In this document: piece after piece, positions 9,601 through 17,693 of the stretch
Numbering within the stretch: position 1 is the first letter of the stretch
Layout: each line of letters begins with the position of its first letter
Source of the DNA: Sphingomonas faeni
GTDB taxonomy: Bacteria > Pseudomonadota > Alphaproteobacteria > Sphingomonadales > Sphingomonadaceae
Length of the DNA: 64,000 bases
Direction of reading: 5' to 3'
NCBI RefSeq assembly: GCF_030817315.1
Contig: NZ_JAUSZF010000003.1
Span: 62,001 to 126,000, forward strand
Made by a program: the position numbers and the translations under genes
The notes under the pieces: model-generated
Database searches by the model: none
What the model was told of the DNA's origin: nothing
What the model saw: the letters and a program-made list of their open reading frames with translations, nothing else

Positions 9601-10997
9601 TCACGGCGCGGGTCACCGACGCAGGCGGACTTTTCCGCGATCAACAGTTCACCGTTACCGTCACGGACGTAAATCCAGAGATAGTCATCGGTACTGACGC
9701 TAACGAAACGATCATCGGCGGAGCGGGCGATGATCTGTTCTTGATGGGCGGCGGCAACGACAGGCTGTACGGCGGGATTGGTTCGGACCAGCTGTTCGGG
9801 GGCGAGGGCAATGACTTGCTTGACGGCGGGATGGGCGTAGACTTCCTGAATGGCGGGGCGGGCGACGATCGTTACGTGATCGACAATGTGGGCGATCAAA
9901 TCAGCGAATTCGGCGGCAGTGGTATCGATACAGTGATGTCGAGCATCAGTTACGTGCTCGGTGCCGATCTGGAGAATCTGGTGCTGACCGGCACTGCGGC
10001 CATCAACGCGACCGGCAATGATGGCGCGAACTATATACTCGGCAATGCCGGCAACAACGTTCTGGCAGGCGGCGCAGGCGATGACACCATCGTTACGGTC
10101 ACCGGCACTGCCGGTATCAAGCCGGATGCGGGCTTCGACCGGATCGATGGCGGCAGCGGTATCGATACATTGATGCTGGGTGGGGTGCAGTCAGACTATC
10201 ACGTGCTCAACGCCGACGGCCATACATTCTTGGTAACCGCCCGCGGTGCGACCGAGGTTTCGGGTATCGAGCAGGGTGCCTTCGGCTTTACGGCGGCCCA
10301 ATCCTGGTCGACCGTGTTGACAGGCACAGCCGCGTTTGACGGATTGAGCTATATCGCTGGTTGGAGTGACTTGCGTGCTGTCTACGGCACGGATGCCGCT
10401 GCGGGGCAGGAGCACTTCTTACAGTACGGCTTTACCGAAGGCCGGTCATTGTCGTTCAACGCGCTCGACTACATCGCTTCGTGGAGCGACCTGCGTCTAA
10501 CCTTCGGCACCGACGCAACTGCTGGGGCACGGCACTTCATTGAGTACGGCGCAACCGAGAACCGTGACGTCACTTTCGATGGCTGGACCTATCTTGCCTC
10601 CTATAGCGATCTTATCCAGACGTATGGTGCCAATGAGACGGCAGCAGCAGAGCACTACATCCGGTTTGGCGCTGACGAAGGCCGGGCGACCAGCTTTGAC
10701 GCGGTCGCGTATGCGGCAGCCAACGTTGATCTAGCTGCCGCGTTTGGTACCGATCAAGAGGCACTGGCCCGCCACTACGTTACGTACGGCTATGCGGAGG
10801 GCCGGGCACTTGGACCCGGCGCTGCAGTCATTGCTCCCGCGGCGCTAGTTGCAGTTTCAGCAGATACGACCGTCCCTACCGCTGCGTTCGTTGATACCAA
10901 CACAGGCCATCATGATACGCCGCTGTTCCATGGTGAGGGGTGGCTTGTTGCCCCTGACGTCACGGCTTTCGAAACCAACACGCTCATTATCGCCTAG
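6663..10997 (+). CDS. secreted RTX protein with ExeM/NucH-like endonuclease domain
   Basis: A 1444-residue protein, probably a type I secreted extracellular nuclease. Domains in order: an N-terminal jelly-roll-like region (about 20-230); a Calx-beta domain (about 235-345); an OB-like region; an endonuclease/exonuclease/phosphatase domain (about 620-900) with FNVEN, LQEIQD (E near 660), NAHSTS (H near 765), GDFN (near 817) and TDHDQ; a cadherin-like domain; a few RTX calcium-binding nonapeptides; then four 40-residue repeats (about 1224-1383) and an uncleaved C-terminal tail (NTLIIA). There is no N-terminal signal peptide. ATG 6663 is preferred over 6606 because GGGGTAGAG precedes it. The last 414 residues match the M10 RTX protein at 16449-23504. 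Confidence 0.87.
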   Translation: MTASTDSKHAGTRTNDAIAPQGPQPLYSTSFDGFTGTGFAPDATSGRLNSNVFRILGLSDLAAPAYGFTSPTVGAPANDFGRGVILGSADPTSGGVYSPSANAALVIQPTGSDFVEGNGAIEARIQNTTGFTATSFEVAFDWAYRNSGGRADGLQLSYSSDGVSFTPVSSTAFTTPGAADTTVAASFTNVAAMVSISDVVVADSGYLYLRWGHTGSSGSGNRDEIGIDNLNVRAGVTDAPTLTFSDVTIEEGNSGTRFAALTLTRTDTEGTATVNYTTANGTALVGSDYRMDAGVVTFNPGIATVTIQLAILGDTRNEPNESFFVNFSSPQGFLLPDNQARVTIINDDTGPVSIYDIQGLGHRSTYEGLTVQTSGVVTALRTNGSDRGYYLQDATGDGDSRTSDAIFVATGSVSPTVAVGNAVTLTGNVTEYTANAANLTITRLTGTTGVTVTTAAAALPAATLISTEAGGYAPPTQIIDDDRLQSYEPSTDGIDYYESLEGMMVTVRAPLVVSATDIVGQTYVVANQGIGATGLNERFGLTISAGDNGPEKIKIYAPGGGTFDQGDVLGDVTGILTYFGNTGGTSAGYELDPIGGLSVTTDRPAPSRETSTLVGDLDHMTIASFNVENADPGDGAQKFQLIATEVTQALRNPDVIGLQEIQDADGAGTGTDLSGTATAQSIIDAIVAAGGPRYRYTEVAPSAPNTTGGEPGGNIRNGYLYNPDRVSLVDGSVRLIEDQAFTGSRRPLVATFGFNGEEVTVVNAHSTSRGGSDTLFGANQPPAQAGDGSRTAQANAIKSYIDTLQAANVNVHVATLGDFNGYYYETALSRLTDDGRLTNLYTLLPVEERYSYLFEGYLQAFDNIIVSNNLLDGAAFDVVHYNAEQPDSIRITDHDQALAKLYIPRANTAPTNLTISASSVAENLAAGTVVGTVTGQDAEGGALSYSLLDDAGERFAINGTTGEVTTRTLLDYEATPTVAFTARVTDAGGLFRDQQFTVTVTDVNPEIVIGTDANETIIGGAGDDLFLMGGGNDRLYGGIGSDQLFGGEGNDLLDGGMGVDFLNGGAGDDRYVIDNVGDQISEFGGSGIDTVMSSISYVLGADLENLVLTGTAAINATGNDGANYILGNAGNNVLAGGAGDDTIVTVTGTAGIKPDAGFDRIDGGSGIDTLMLGGVQSDYHVLNADGHTFLVTARGATEVSGIEQGAFGFTAAQSWSTVLTGTAAFDGLSYIAGWSDLRAVYGTDAAAGQEHFLQYGFTEGRSLSFNALDYIASWSDLRLTFGTDATAGARHFIEYGATENRDVTFDGWTYLASYSDLIQTYGANETAAAEHYIRFGADEGRATSFDAVAYAAANVDLAAAFGTDQEALARHYVTYGYAEGRALGPGAAVIAPAALVAVSADTTVPTAAFVDTNTGHHDTPLFHGEGWLVAPDVTAFETNTLIIA

Positions 10998-11203
10998 TCG
11001 GTCCCACACACGTAGAGCCGAAACCCACAGTTAATAAAAACTGTGGTTTGACCGGCGCGGAAGGAAGCTTCTGCGCCGGTCCTATTTTTACCTGTCGACC
11101 TCTTTCGGCCGTAATACGAACAGCGACTTTATGCGACAGTGCGATGGCAAGACCGATATGATTCCGTCCGCGGCCAGCAAGCGCCGCATAGGACACGCCA
11201 TCA
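9753..11203 (+). repeat. left arm of a 1451-bp inverted repeat
   Basis: This segment recurs reverse-complemented at 16243-17693, with equal length and one difference found (11034 A versus 16412 G on the plus strand, in a hairpin loop). It covers the last 414 codons of the RTX gene, the terminator hairpins, and the first 24 codons of the TolC-like gene. Confidence 0.93.
11023..11092 (+). terminator. double hairpin terminator after the RTX gene
   Basis: The first hairpin has an 8-bp stem CCACAGTT/AACTGTGG with a 6-nt loop. A second, stronger one follows: ACCGGCGC paired with GCGCCGGT, extended by GGAAG/CTTCT around a GAAG loop, then CCTATTTTT. This is a classic Rho-independent shape. Confidence 0.85.
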
Positions 11204-11253
11204 ACTGTAGTAGCGCAGTAGCTCATTTCCCGGAAGGTAAAGACGGACATTGA
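11131..11253 (+). pseudogene. 5' fragment of the TolC-like gene copied with the repeat
   Basis: The first 24 codons (MRQCDGKTDM...RRIGHAI) equal the start of the TolC-like gene at 16315. After the repeat boundary at 11203 the frame runs 16 unrelated codons and stops at 11251-11253. It shows that the repeat extends into a neighbouring gene's coding sequence. Confidence 0.8.
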
Positions 11254-11550
11254 TCGGAGACGCGCTCGGCGCGGGCTTCCGCTCGTTGACCGAAGTGATC
11301 AACACCACTACGGCCACGGGGCGCATGATGATGCAGATGGTCGGCAGCTTCGCCGAGTTCGAACGGGCGGTGATCCGTGAGCGCGCCAGCGCTGTCTTAT
11401 AAAGCTAGAGCAGAAGTACGATTGGCGGGTGCCGGCGCAAGCTCGCCGACAAACAGCGTCAAGAGATCGCAGAGTCTGTGGTCTCCGGCCGCAAATCCGG
11501 CGCTGAGACGGCAAGGCTCTACGGCGCCAGCGAACCTAGCGTGTCACGTT
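11250..11550 (+). pseudogene. remnant of a serine recombinase (resolvase/invertase family)
   Basis: The frame encodes GAGFRSLTEVINTTTATG, then MVGSFAEFERAVIRERA, the conserved end of the catalytic domain of Tn3-type resolvases and DNA invertases. After two in-frame stops (11400-11402 and two codons on) the same frame resumes as IGGCRRKLADKQ and KSGAETARLYGASEPSVSR, which is the C-terminal helix-turn-helix. The N-terminal part with the catalytic Ser is missing; the fragment begins close to the 11203 repeat boundary. It is inactive as it stands. Confidence 0.8.
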
Positions 11551-11557
11551 GCAGCTA

Positions 11558-12871
11558 CTACTCCCTGAAAGCATTCTCACGAAGCCGAGTGAACGGAGAC
11601 AATATGTAAGCCATAACAGACCTTTTGTCTCCGATCAGGTTTACGTCTGCCGTCATGCCAGAACCGATCGCAAGTCGCTTGCCGTCCGGGCCCCTAAAAT
11701 TTTGAGCGTCGGCCCGTACGCGTACGATGTAGTGGCTGTCGCCGGAGCGTTCATCCACTGTTGCGTCTGGCGATATGATAACAACCCGGCCGTCCATCCC
11801 GCCGTAGATGCCGGATTCATACGCAGTAATATTGATCTTGGCGTGCTGGCCAAGCCGAACGAAGGCGATGTCCTTGGGACTGACCATCGCTTCTACGGTG
11901 AGCGCATCAGCGGACGGCACGACTTCTACTATAGGTTGCCCAGCACCGATGCTTGCACCGACGGTAGAAACCAGAACCCGATTGACCTGCCCGCTGACCG
12001 GTGCCGATACCGTTGCTCGGCTAAGCCGGGCGGCCAGTGCTGGTACAGCCTGGCGCCGAGCACCCAGTTCTGCCTGCGCTGCAGCAAGTTCGGTACCCGC
12101 CTGCGCTCGCCATGCACCACGAACCTGCGAGAGCGAAGCGCGCGCCTCTGCAACGCCCGATTCCGCTCGCGCTATGCCAGCTGCTGCTTGTGCGGCATCG
12201 GTGCCAGAGACTGCCGCACTGCTTTCAAGCTGGATAAGAGTTATCTGCGGCTCGATCCCGCGTTCCACCAGAGGACGCATTAGATCAAGTTGCCGCCGTG
12301 CCGAATCCCGCGCGGAAACTCGGGACTGATAGGCGGCGCGCGCCTCCGCGACGGCCCGCGACGCTTGCGCTGCACGCGCAGCAGCAGCTGAGGTCAAACT
12401 GAAAAGATCGCTCATTCGGGCGGCGTGAAGCGAGCGCTCGATACTAATCTGTTCGGCAATTTCGGGGGTCGATGCGGCAGGATAGACTGGATCGCGGCCA
12501 GCAATTTCGGCTTGCAGCCGCGCGATCTTGGCGGCAAGCGCCGCTACCGTTGCTTCCGAACTGCCTAGTTCCGATCCTGCCTGGGTGCGATCGAGGCGGA
12601 TCAAAGGCTGGCCGCGGCGAACGACGTCGCCAGCGCGCACCAGGATCTCCGAGACAATGCCACCTTCCAAATTGCTCAGCACTTGAAGCCGGTTGGACGG
12701 CACTACTCGACCACTGGCATGAACTGTGCGGTCGAGCTTCACCACGATCGCCCAGATCACAAAGATCGTGACGAAGCCAATGATGAGCCAGAGAAGAAGG
12801 TTGGAAACGGCTTTGGGTTTAATCCTGTCGGCCAAATCTTCGAGGTGCGTGTGGTGCGCTGTGTCGGTCAT
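11558..12871 (-). CDS. type I secretion periplasmic adaptor, HlyD family
   Basis: Membrane fusion protein linking the ABC exporter to the outer membrane channel. The N-terminus is cytoplasmic, with one transmembrane helix at about residues 25-47. A lipoyl/biotinyl-like half (GGIVSEILVRAGDVVRRGQPL), a long Ala/Arg-rich coiled-coil hairpin, and the second lipoyl half (VSAPVSGQVNRVLVSTVGA) follow, ending in a beta-barrel region. Length (437 residues) is typical. Start 12871 is preferred over ATG 12895 because AAGAGG precedes it and it avoids overlap with the upstream stop at 12882. It is the last gene of the minus-strand RTX-tolC-ABC-hlyD run. Confidence 0.92.
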   Translation of the reverse strand: MTDTAHHTHLEDLADRIKPKAVSNLLLWLIIGFVTIFVIWAIVVKLDRTVHASGRVVPSNRLQVLSNLEGGIVSEILVRAGDVVRRGQPLIRLDRTQAGSELGSSEATVAALAAKIARLQAEIAGRDPVYPAASTPEIAEQISIERSLHAARMSDLFSLTSAAAARAAQASRAVAEARAAYQSRVSARDSARRQLDLMRPLVERGIEPQITLIQLESSAAVSGTDAAQAAAGIARAESGVAEARASLSQVRGAWRAQAGTELAAAQAELGARRQAVPALAARLSRATVSAPVSGQVNRVLVSTVGASIGAGQPIVEVVPSADALTVEAMVSPKDIAFVRLGQHAKINITAYESGIYGGMDGRVVIISPDATVDERSGDSHYIVRVRADAQNFRGPDGKRLAIGSGMTADVNLIGDKRSVMAYILSPFTRLRENAFRE

Positions 12872-12881
12872 ATCTGGCCTC

Positions 12882-14615
12882 TTACGCGACTGCACGGGGG
12901 CGCTGGAGTTCCTTCAGCACCGCGTCACGCGGGCCATCTTGCGACACACGGCCGTTTTCCACCACGACAATCCGTTCGACGAGGCGCAGCAACGCAGGCC
13001 GATGCGTAATGAGCACGAAGGTCCGCCCCTGGAGTTCGGTTTCCAGTCGTCCGATCAGTTGAGCTTCGCTGGCTTGGTCCATAGCGCTGGTAGGCTCGTC
13101 GAACACAATGATCTGAGGTCTGCCGGCAAGGGCTCGGGCAAGAGAAATCGCCTGACGCTGCCCACCCGACAATCCCTCGCCACGGTCGGTGAGTTGAAGG
13201 TCGTAGCCGTTAGCAATCCGCCCCATAAAACTATGAGTACCCGATAATTCGGCGACACGGAGCATCTCGACGTCGTCGATTTTGTCACGAGCGAGCATGA
13301 TATTGTCTCGGACGCTTCCAGAAAGCAGTACCGGCTCCTGAAGAGCGGTGCCGATCAATCCGCGCATTACCGAGGGATCGTATTGGCGAATGTCGGTTCC
13401 GTCGATCATCACCAGGCCCTCCTGCGGCGGATAGAGGCCGAGAATAAGGCGCGCTATCGTTGATTTACCCGATCCGACTCTGCCCAACAGTGCGACACGC
13501 TGACCCGCCGGGATAACAAGGTTCAATCCCGCAAGCGTCTTCTCTGCAGCACCTGGATAGCCAAACTCGACCCCGCGTAGCTCGATACGACCGTCGAACT
13601 TACTGGGGCGCAGAGCACCGGTGCCTGGTTCCTCAGACCCGGTCTCCATCATGCCATTGATCTGTTTGTAAGCGGTACGCGTCGATGACAGGCGCGAGAG
13701 CAGCGCCGCGATGGTCGCGAGCGGTTGCACTGCCCGCCCGGACAGAATTGAACAGGCGACCAGAGCGCCGGTGGTAAGCCGATGGTCAGCGATGAGAAAC
13801 ACGCCAGCGACCACTGTTCCCGCATAAGAGAGGGTGTTGGCCGACGCCGCCACCGTTGTTGCGATTGTCGACACCAGCCGCTGACGCGTCGAGCTATCGC
13901 CATGCGCGACGTTTGCGCGGCTCCAACGCCGCCCGAGCAAACGTCCGGCCCCGGAGGTCTTGACCATTTCCAATGCGCCTATGGTTTCAACCAACACGCT
14001 TTGCTTGGACAGTCCTTCGCTCATTGCCTTCGCCGAGAGCCGATCAAGGGCTGGGCGGGTCAGCCATCCGGCACCCACCACGATTGGAATTGCGGCAAGC
14101 GGTACCCAGACCAGCGGTCCCCCCAGTATCGCAATGAACACTAGGGTCACGATGATGAAGGGCACGTCGACCAGTGCCGTCATGGTTGCGGAGGCAAAGA
14201 AGTCTCGCAGCGTTTCCAGCTCTCGCATCATGCCCGTCAGGGCTCCGGTTGAGCCTTTCTTCTGGTCAAGCCGGATTGCAACCAGCCGTCGAAAAACTCG
14301 GCTACCCACGTCATGATCGATGTCAGCGCCGGCAAGATCCGTAAAATAGGCGCGCAGAATACGGAGTAGAAAGTCGAAGACGACGACGACAAGCAGCCCG
14401 ATCGACAGAGCGACCAAGGAGCTGACGGCGTTGTTCGGCACGACACGGTCGTACACCGTCATCGTGAAGAGCGAGGTGATAAGCCCAAAAATATTCACCA
14501 TCGCTGCAGCGAGAGCGACCTTCATGTAGGTCGCCTTGTTGCGAAGCATCGGCTCTGTTAGCCACGGCGCGAAGCGTGGGCGGGGGTGCTCAACCAAGTC
14601 AGTTGATCTGCTCAT
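12882..14615 (-). CDS. type I secretion ABC transporter, permease-ATPase fusion
   Basis: Inner membrane exporter of 577 residues that would drive RTX protein secretion by ATP hydrolysis. The membrane domain comes first (helices within about residues 28-320), then the nucleotide-binding domain: Walker A GRVGSGKST (378-386), signature LSGGQ (482-486), Walker B IIVFDE with D506/E507, and the switch region LITHRPA. It lacks the N-terminal C39 peptidase or C39-like domain seen in many HlyB/LapB proteins, so it resembles the shorter PrtD/HasD form. Its ATG overlaps the TolC-like stop (14612-14615), indicating translational coupling. Confidence 0.93.
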   Translation of the reverse strand: MSRSTDLVEHPRPRFAPWLTEPMLRNKATYMKVALAAAMVNIFGLITSLFTMTVYDRVVPNNAVSSLVALSIGLLVVVVFDFLLRILRAYFTDLAGADIDHDVGSRVFRRLVAIRLDQKKGSTGALTGMMRELETLRDFFASATMTALVDVPFIIVTLVFIAILGGPLVWVPLAAIPIVVGAGWLTRPALDRLSAKAMSEGLSKQSVLVETIGALEMVKTSGAGRLLGRRWSRANVAHGDSSTRQRLVSTIATTVAASANTLSYAGTVVAGVFLIADHRLTTGALVACSILSGRAVQPLATIAALLSRLSSTRTAYKQINGMMETGSEEPGTGALRPSKFDGRIELRGVEFGYPGAAEKTLAGLNLVIPAGQRVALLGRVGSGKSTIARLILGLYPPQEGLVMIDGTDIRQYDPSVMRGLIGTALQEPVLLSGSVRDNIMLARDKIDDVEMLRVAELSGTHSFMGRIANGYDLQLTDRGEGLSGGQRQAISLARALAGRPQIIVFDEPTSAMDQASEAQLIGRLETELQGRTFVLITHRPALLRLVERIVVVENGRVSQDGPRDAVLKELQRPRAVA

Positions 14616-16315
14616 CGTGAGTCCAGCGTTGCAGGGTCGATGCCAAGTGCCGGCAGTAACCGGCCAGTACGGGCGAGAAGGGCATATCGAGCACTGTCGA
14701 GCTCGATCACGGTCTGGATATAGCGAGCCGCGACCCCGAAATAGTTGTTTTCGGCATTCAGCAACTCGAAAAGCGTTCCGCGGGCAACCCGGAACCGTTC
14801 GGCCAGCACGTCTCGAGACCGGCGGCTTGCGATGTAGTTGGTCTCGATCGCTCCGCGTGCGCCCTCCAACGCGGTGATATCGGACAGCGCAATTTCGGCA
14901 TCGCGCTGGGCGTCGATACGGGTGCGCCGCAACCGCGCATCGGCACCATTAGCGCGTGCCGCCGCTTGGCGCATGCGCTCTGCCGCACCCCCGCCGAGCC
15001 GCATCGACAAGGTAATACTCCCGCGGATATCATAGTCCCGCTCGGTTTCGATGATACCGTACCGGCCCGCGTCAAGGCCGGCCGACAGCTGAGGCAGCTG
15101 ATCAGAGCGAAGCGCACGCGCTTCAAGCCGCGCGGCGTCCACGCCCAGTTTTGCAGCGCGTACTGTTGGCAGGCGATCAACATCGTCGGGAAGTCCGGCG
15201 TGTGTGATCGCACCGAGGGCCGGGACGGGCGCCCGGCCAAGGTCGCGGGGAGGGGAGGATCCGATCACCGCCGTATATTGGGCTTCAGCGCTCATTAGAA
15301 GACGACGGAAGTCGACAGCTTGGGCATCGGCCGAAGCAATATACCCATCGACCTGCGCGATGTCGCCAGGGGCTGCGGCACCCTGCATGATGCGACCTTC
15401 GAGCGCCACGCGCAGGTCCCGCTGACTGGCCGTGAACGCATCGGCAAGCCGTACCAAGACACGGTAGCCGTAGACCTGATACCAGGCTGCTACAGCTCTC
15501 AATGCGACCTGCGTACCAGTATCTTCCACGGCTGTGCGTGCCGCCTCGAGCCGCGCCTCACCTGCGCGGACGCGGCTGAGGCTCGAGCCCCAGTCCACCA
15601 CGGGTTGCTGCACCCGGATGAGCCCGTCGGTTCGACCGCGCGGGCGCGAGCGTTCGAGCACGTTGCCGGGGTCGTTCGAAAAAGCGCGGCTTAAAATCTG
15701 AAAACTGGACACAGACACGTCCGCGGTTGGCAGCCTTCGCGCCTTGGCTTCGTCGCGGACAGCGTCCGCCTCCTCGACTAGCGCGAGGGACTCGTCCAGC
15801 GCCGGGTTGCGGCGCACCGCTTCGGCAACTGCGGCACGAAATGGTACGGGATCGATAGAACTTCGGGCCAGACGCAATACCGGATCGGTCGCTGGATCAA
15901 TCCGCAGCGGGTCTGGGGCAGGGGCAGGCAGTCCCCCCTCGAATGTACGGCGAAGCACAGGAAGAGGCTGGGTTGAAGCAGAGTGCGTCGCGGGCGACCG
16001 AACAGGAGCATTCGCGATGGGATCGTTCGTAGTAGGGATAGGCAGCAGCGGACTTTGCTGAGGAGGCGTGGTCGGTGCGGGTACAGAACTTGCCGGCAAC
16101 ATCGGAGAGGGCAGCATCGGCGAAGCCGGAAGCGGGCGCGGCGTTGCTCCTTGTTGCGGATCTATCACAAGGGAGCCGGGCGGCGTCGTAACGACTTGCG
16201 CGACCGCTACGGGTGCGACCGTGATCGCTAACCCGCCAAGAATGATGGCGTGTCCTATGCGGCGCTTGCTGGCCGCGGACGGAATCATATCGGTCTTGCC
16301 ATCGCACTGTCGCAT
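14612..16315 (-). CDS. TolC-family outer membrane secretion channel
   Basis: Outer membrane efflux protein of the type I system, 567 residues. A signal peptide follows MIPSAASKRRIGHAIILGGLA, ending near VAVAQ; because of this, ATG 16288 (residue 10) may be the true start. A Pro-rich linker (about 45-120) precedes two repeated alpha-barrel halves with long coiled helices (VAEAVRRNPALDESLALVEEADAVRDEAKAR; LFELLNAENNYFGVAARYIQTVIELDSARYALL). The C-terminal FELLNAE region is characteristic of the family. The first 24 codons lie inside the inverted repeat. It is separated from the upstream RTX gene by the repeat-borne terminator, so it may need its own promoter or readthrough. Confidence 0.92.
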   Translation of the reverse strand: MRQCDGKTDMIPSAASKRRIGHAIILGGLAITVAPVAVAQVVTTPPGSLVIDPQQGATPRPLPASPMLPSPMLPASSVPAPTTPPQQSPLLPIPTTNDPIANAPVRSPATHSASTQPLPVLRRTFEGGLPAPAPDPLRIDPATDPVLRLARSSIDPVPFRAAVAEAVRRNPALDESLALVEEADAVRDEAKARRLPTADVSVSSFQILSRAFSNDPGNVLERSRPRGRTDGLIRVQQPVVDWGSSLSRVRAGEARLEAARTAVEDTGTQVALRAVAAWYQVYGYRVLVRLADAFTASQRDLRVALEGRIMQGAAAPGDIAQVDGYIASADAQAVDFRRLLMSAEAQYTAVIGSSPPRDLGRAPVPALGAITHAGLPDDVDRLPTVRAAKLGVDAARLEARALRSDQLPQLSAGLDAGRYGIIETERDYDIRGSITLSMRLGGGAAERMRQAAARANGADARLRRTRIDAQRDAEIALSDITALEGARGAIETNYIASRRSRDVLAERFRVARGTLFELLNAENNYFGVAARYIQTVIELDSARYALLARTGRLLPALGIDPATLDSR

Positions 16316-17693
16316 AAAGTCGCTGTTCGTATTACGGCCGAAAGAGGTCGACAGGTAAAAATAGGACCGGCGCAGAAGCTTCCTTCCGCGCCGGTCAAAC
16401 CACAGTTTTTAGTAACTGTGGGTTTCGGCTCTACGTGTGTGGGACCGACTAGGCGATAATGAGCGTGTTGGTTTCGAAAGCCGTGACGTCAGGGGCAACA
16501 AGCCACCCCTCACCATGGAACAGCGGCGTATCATGATGGCCTGTGTTGGTATCAACGAACGCAGCGGTAGGGACGGTCGTATCTGCTGAAACTGCAACTA
16601 GCGCCGCGGGAGCAATGACTGCAGCGCCGGGTCCAAGTGCCCGGCCCTCCGCATAGCCGTACGTAACGTAGTGGCGGGCCAGTGCCTCTTGATCGGTACC
16701 AAACGCGGCAGCTAGATCAACGTTGGCTGCCGCATACGCGACCGCGTCAAAGCTGGTCGCCCGGCCTTCGTCAGCGCCAAACCGGATGTAGTGCTCTGCT
16801 GCTGCCGTCTCATTGGCACCATACGTCTGGATAAGATCGCTATAGGAGGCAAGATAGGTCCAGCCATCGAAAGTGACGTCACGGTTCTCGGTTGCGCCGT
16901 ACTCAATGAAGTGCCGTGCCCCAGCAGTTGCGTCGGTGCCGAAGGTTAGACGCAGGTCGCTCCACGAAGCGATGTAGTCGAGCGCGTTGAACGACAATGA
17001 CCGGCCTTCGGTAAAGCCGTACTGTAAGAAGTGCTCCTGCCCCGCAGCGGCATCCGTGCCGTAGACAGCACGCAAGTCACTCCAACCAGCGATATAGCTC
17101 AATCCGTCAAACGCGGCTGTGCCTGTCAACACGGTCGACCAGGATTGGGCCGCCGTAAAGCCGAAGGCACCCTGCTCGATACCCGAAACCTCGGTCGCAC
17201 CGCGGGCGGTTACCAAGAATGTATGGCCGTCGGCGTTGAGCACGTGATAGTCTGACTGCACCCCACCCAGCATCAATGTATCGATACCGCTGCCGCCATC
17301 GATCCGGTCGAAGCCCGCATCCGGCTTGATACCGGCAGTGCCGGTGACCGTAACGATGGTGTCATCGCCTGCGCCGCCTGCCAGAACGTTGTTGCCGGCA
17401 TTGCCGAGTATATAGTTCGCGCCATCATTGCCGGTCGCGTTGATGGCCGCAGTGCCGGTCAGCACCAGATTCTCCAGATCGGCACCGAGCACGTAACTGA
17501 TGCTCGACATCACTGTATCGATACCACTGCCGCCGAATTCGCTGATTTGATCGCCCACATTGTCGATCACGTAACGATCGTCGCCCGCCCCGCCATTCAG
17601 GAAGTCTACGCCCATCCCGCCGTCAAGCAAGTCATTGCCCTCGCCCCCGAACAGCTGGTCCGAACCAATCCCGCCGTACAGCCTGTCGTTGCC
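16243..17693 (-). repeat. right arm of the 1451-bp inverted repeat
   Basis: Reverse complement of 9753-11203. It contains the 3' end of the M10 RTX gene, the terminator hairpins and the start of the TolC-like gene, which is complete here, unlike at the left arm. Confidence 0.93.
16354..16423 (-). terminator. double hairpin terminator between the M10 RTX gene and tolC-like gene
   Basis: Same two hairpins as at 11023-11092, read on the minus strand just after the stop at 16449 and before the TolC-like start. It would separate high expression of the RTX gene from lower expression of the transporter genes. Confidence 0.82.
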
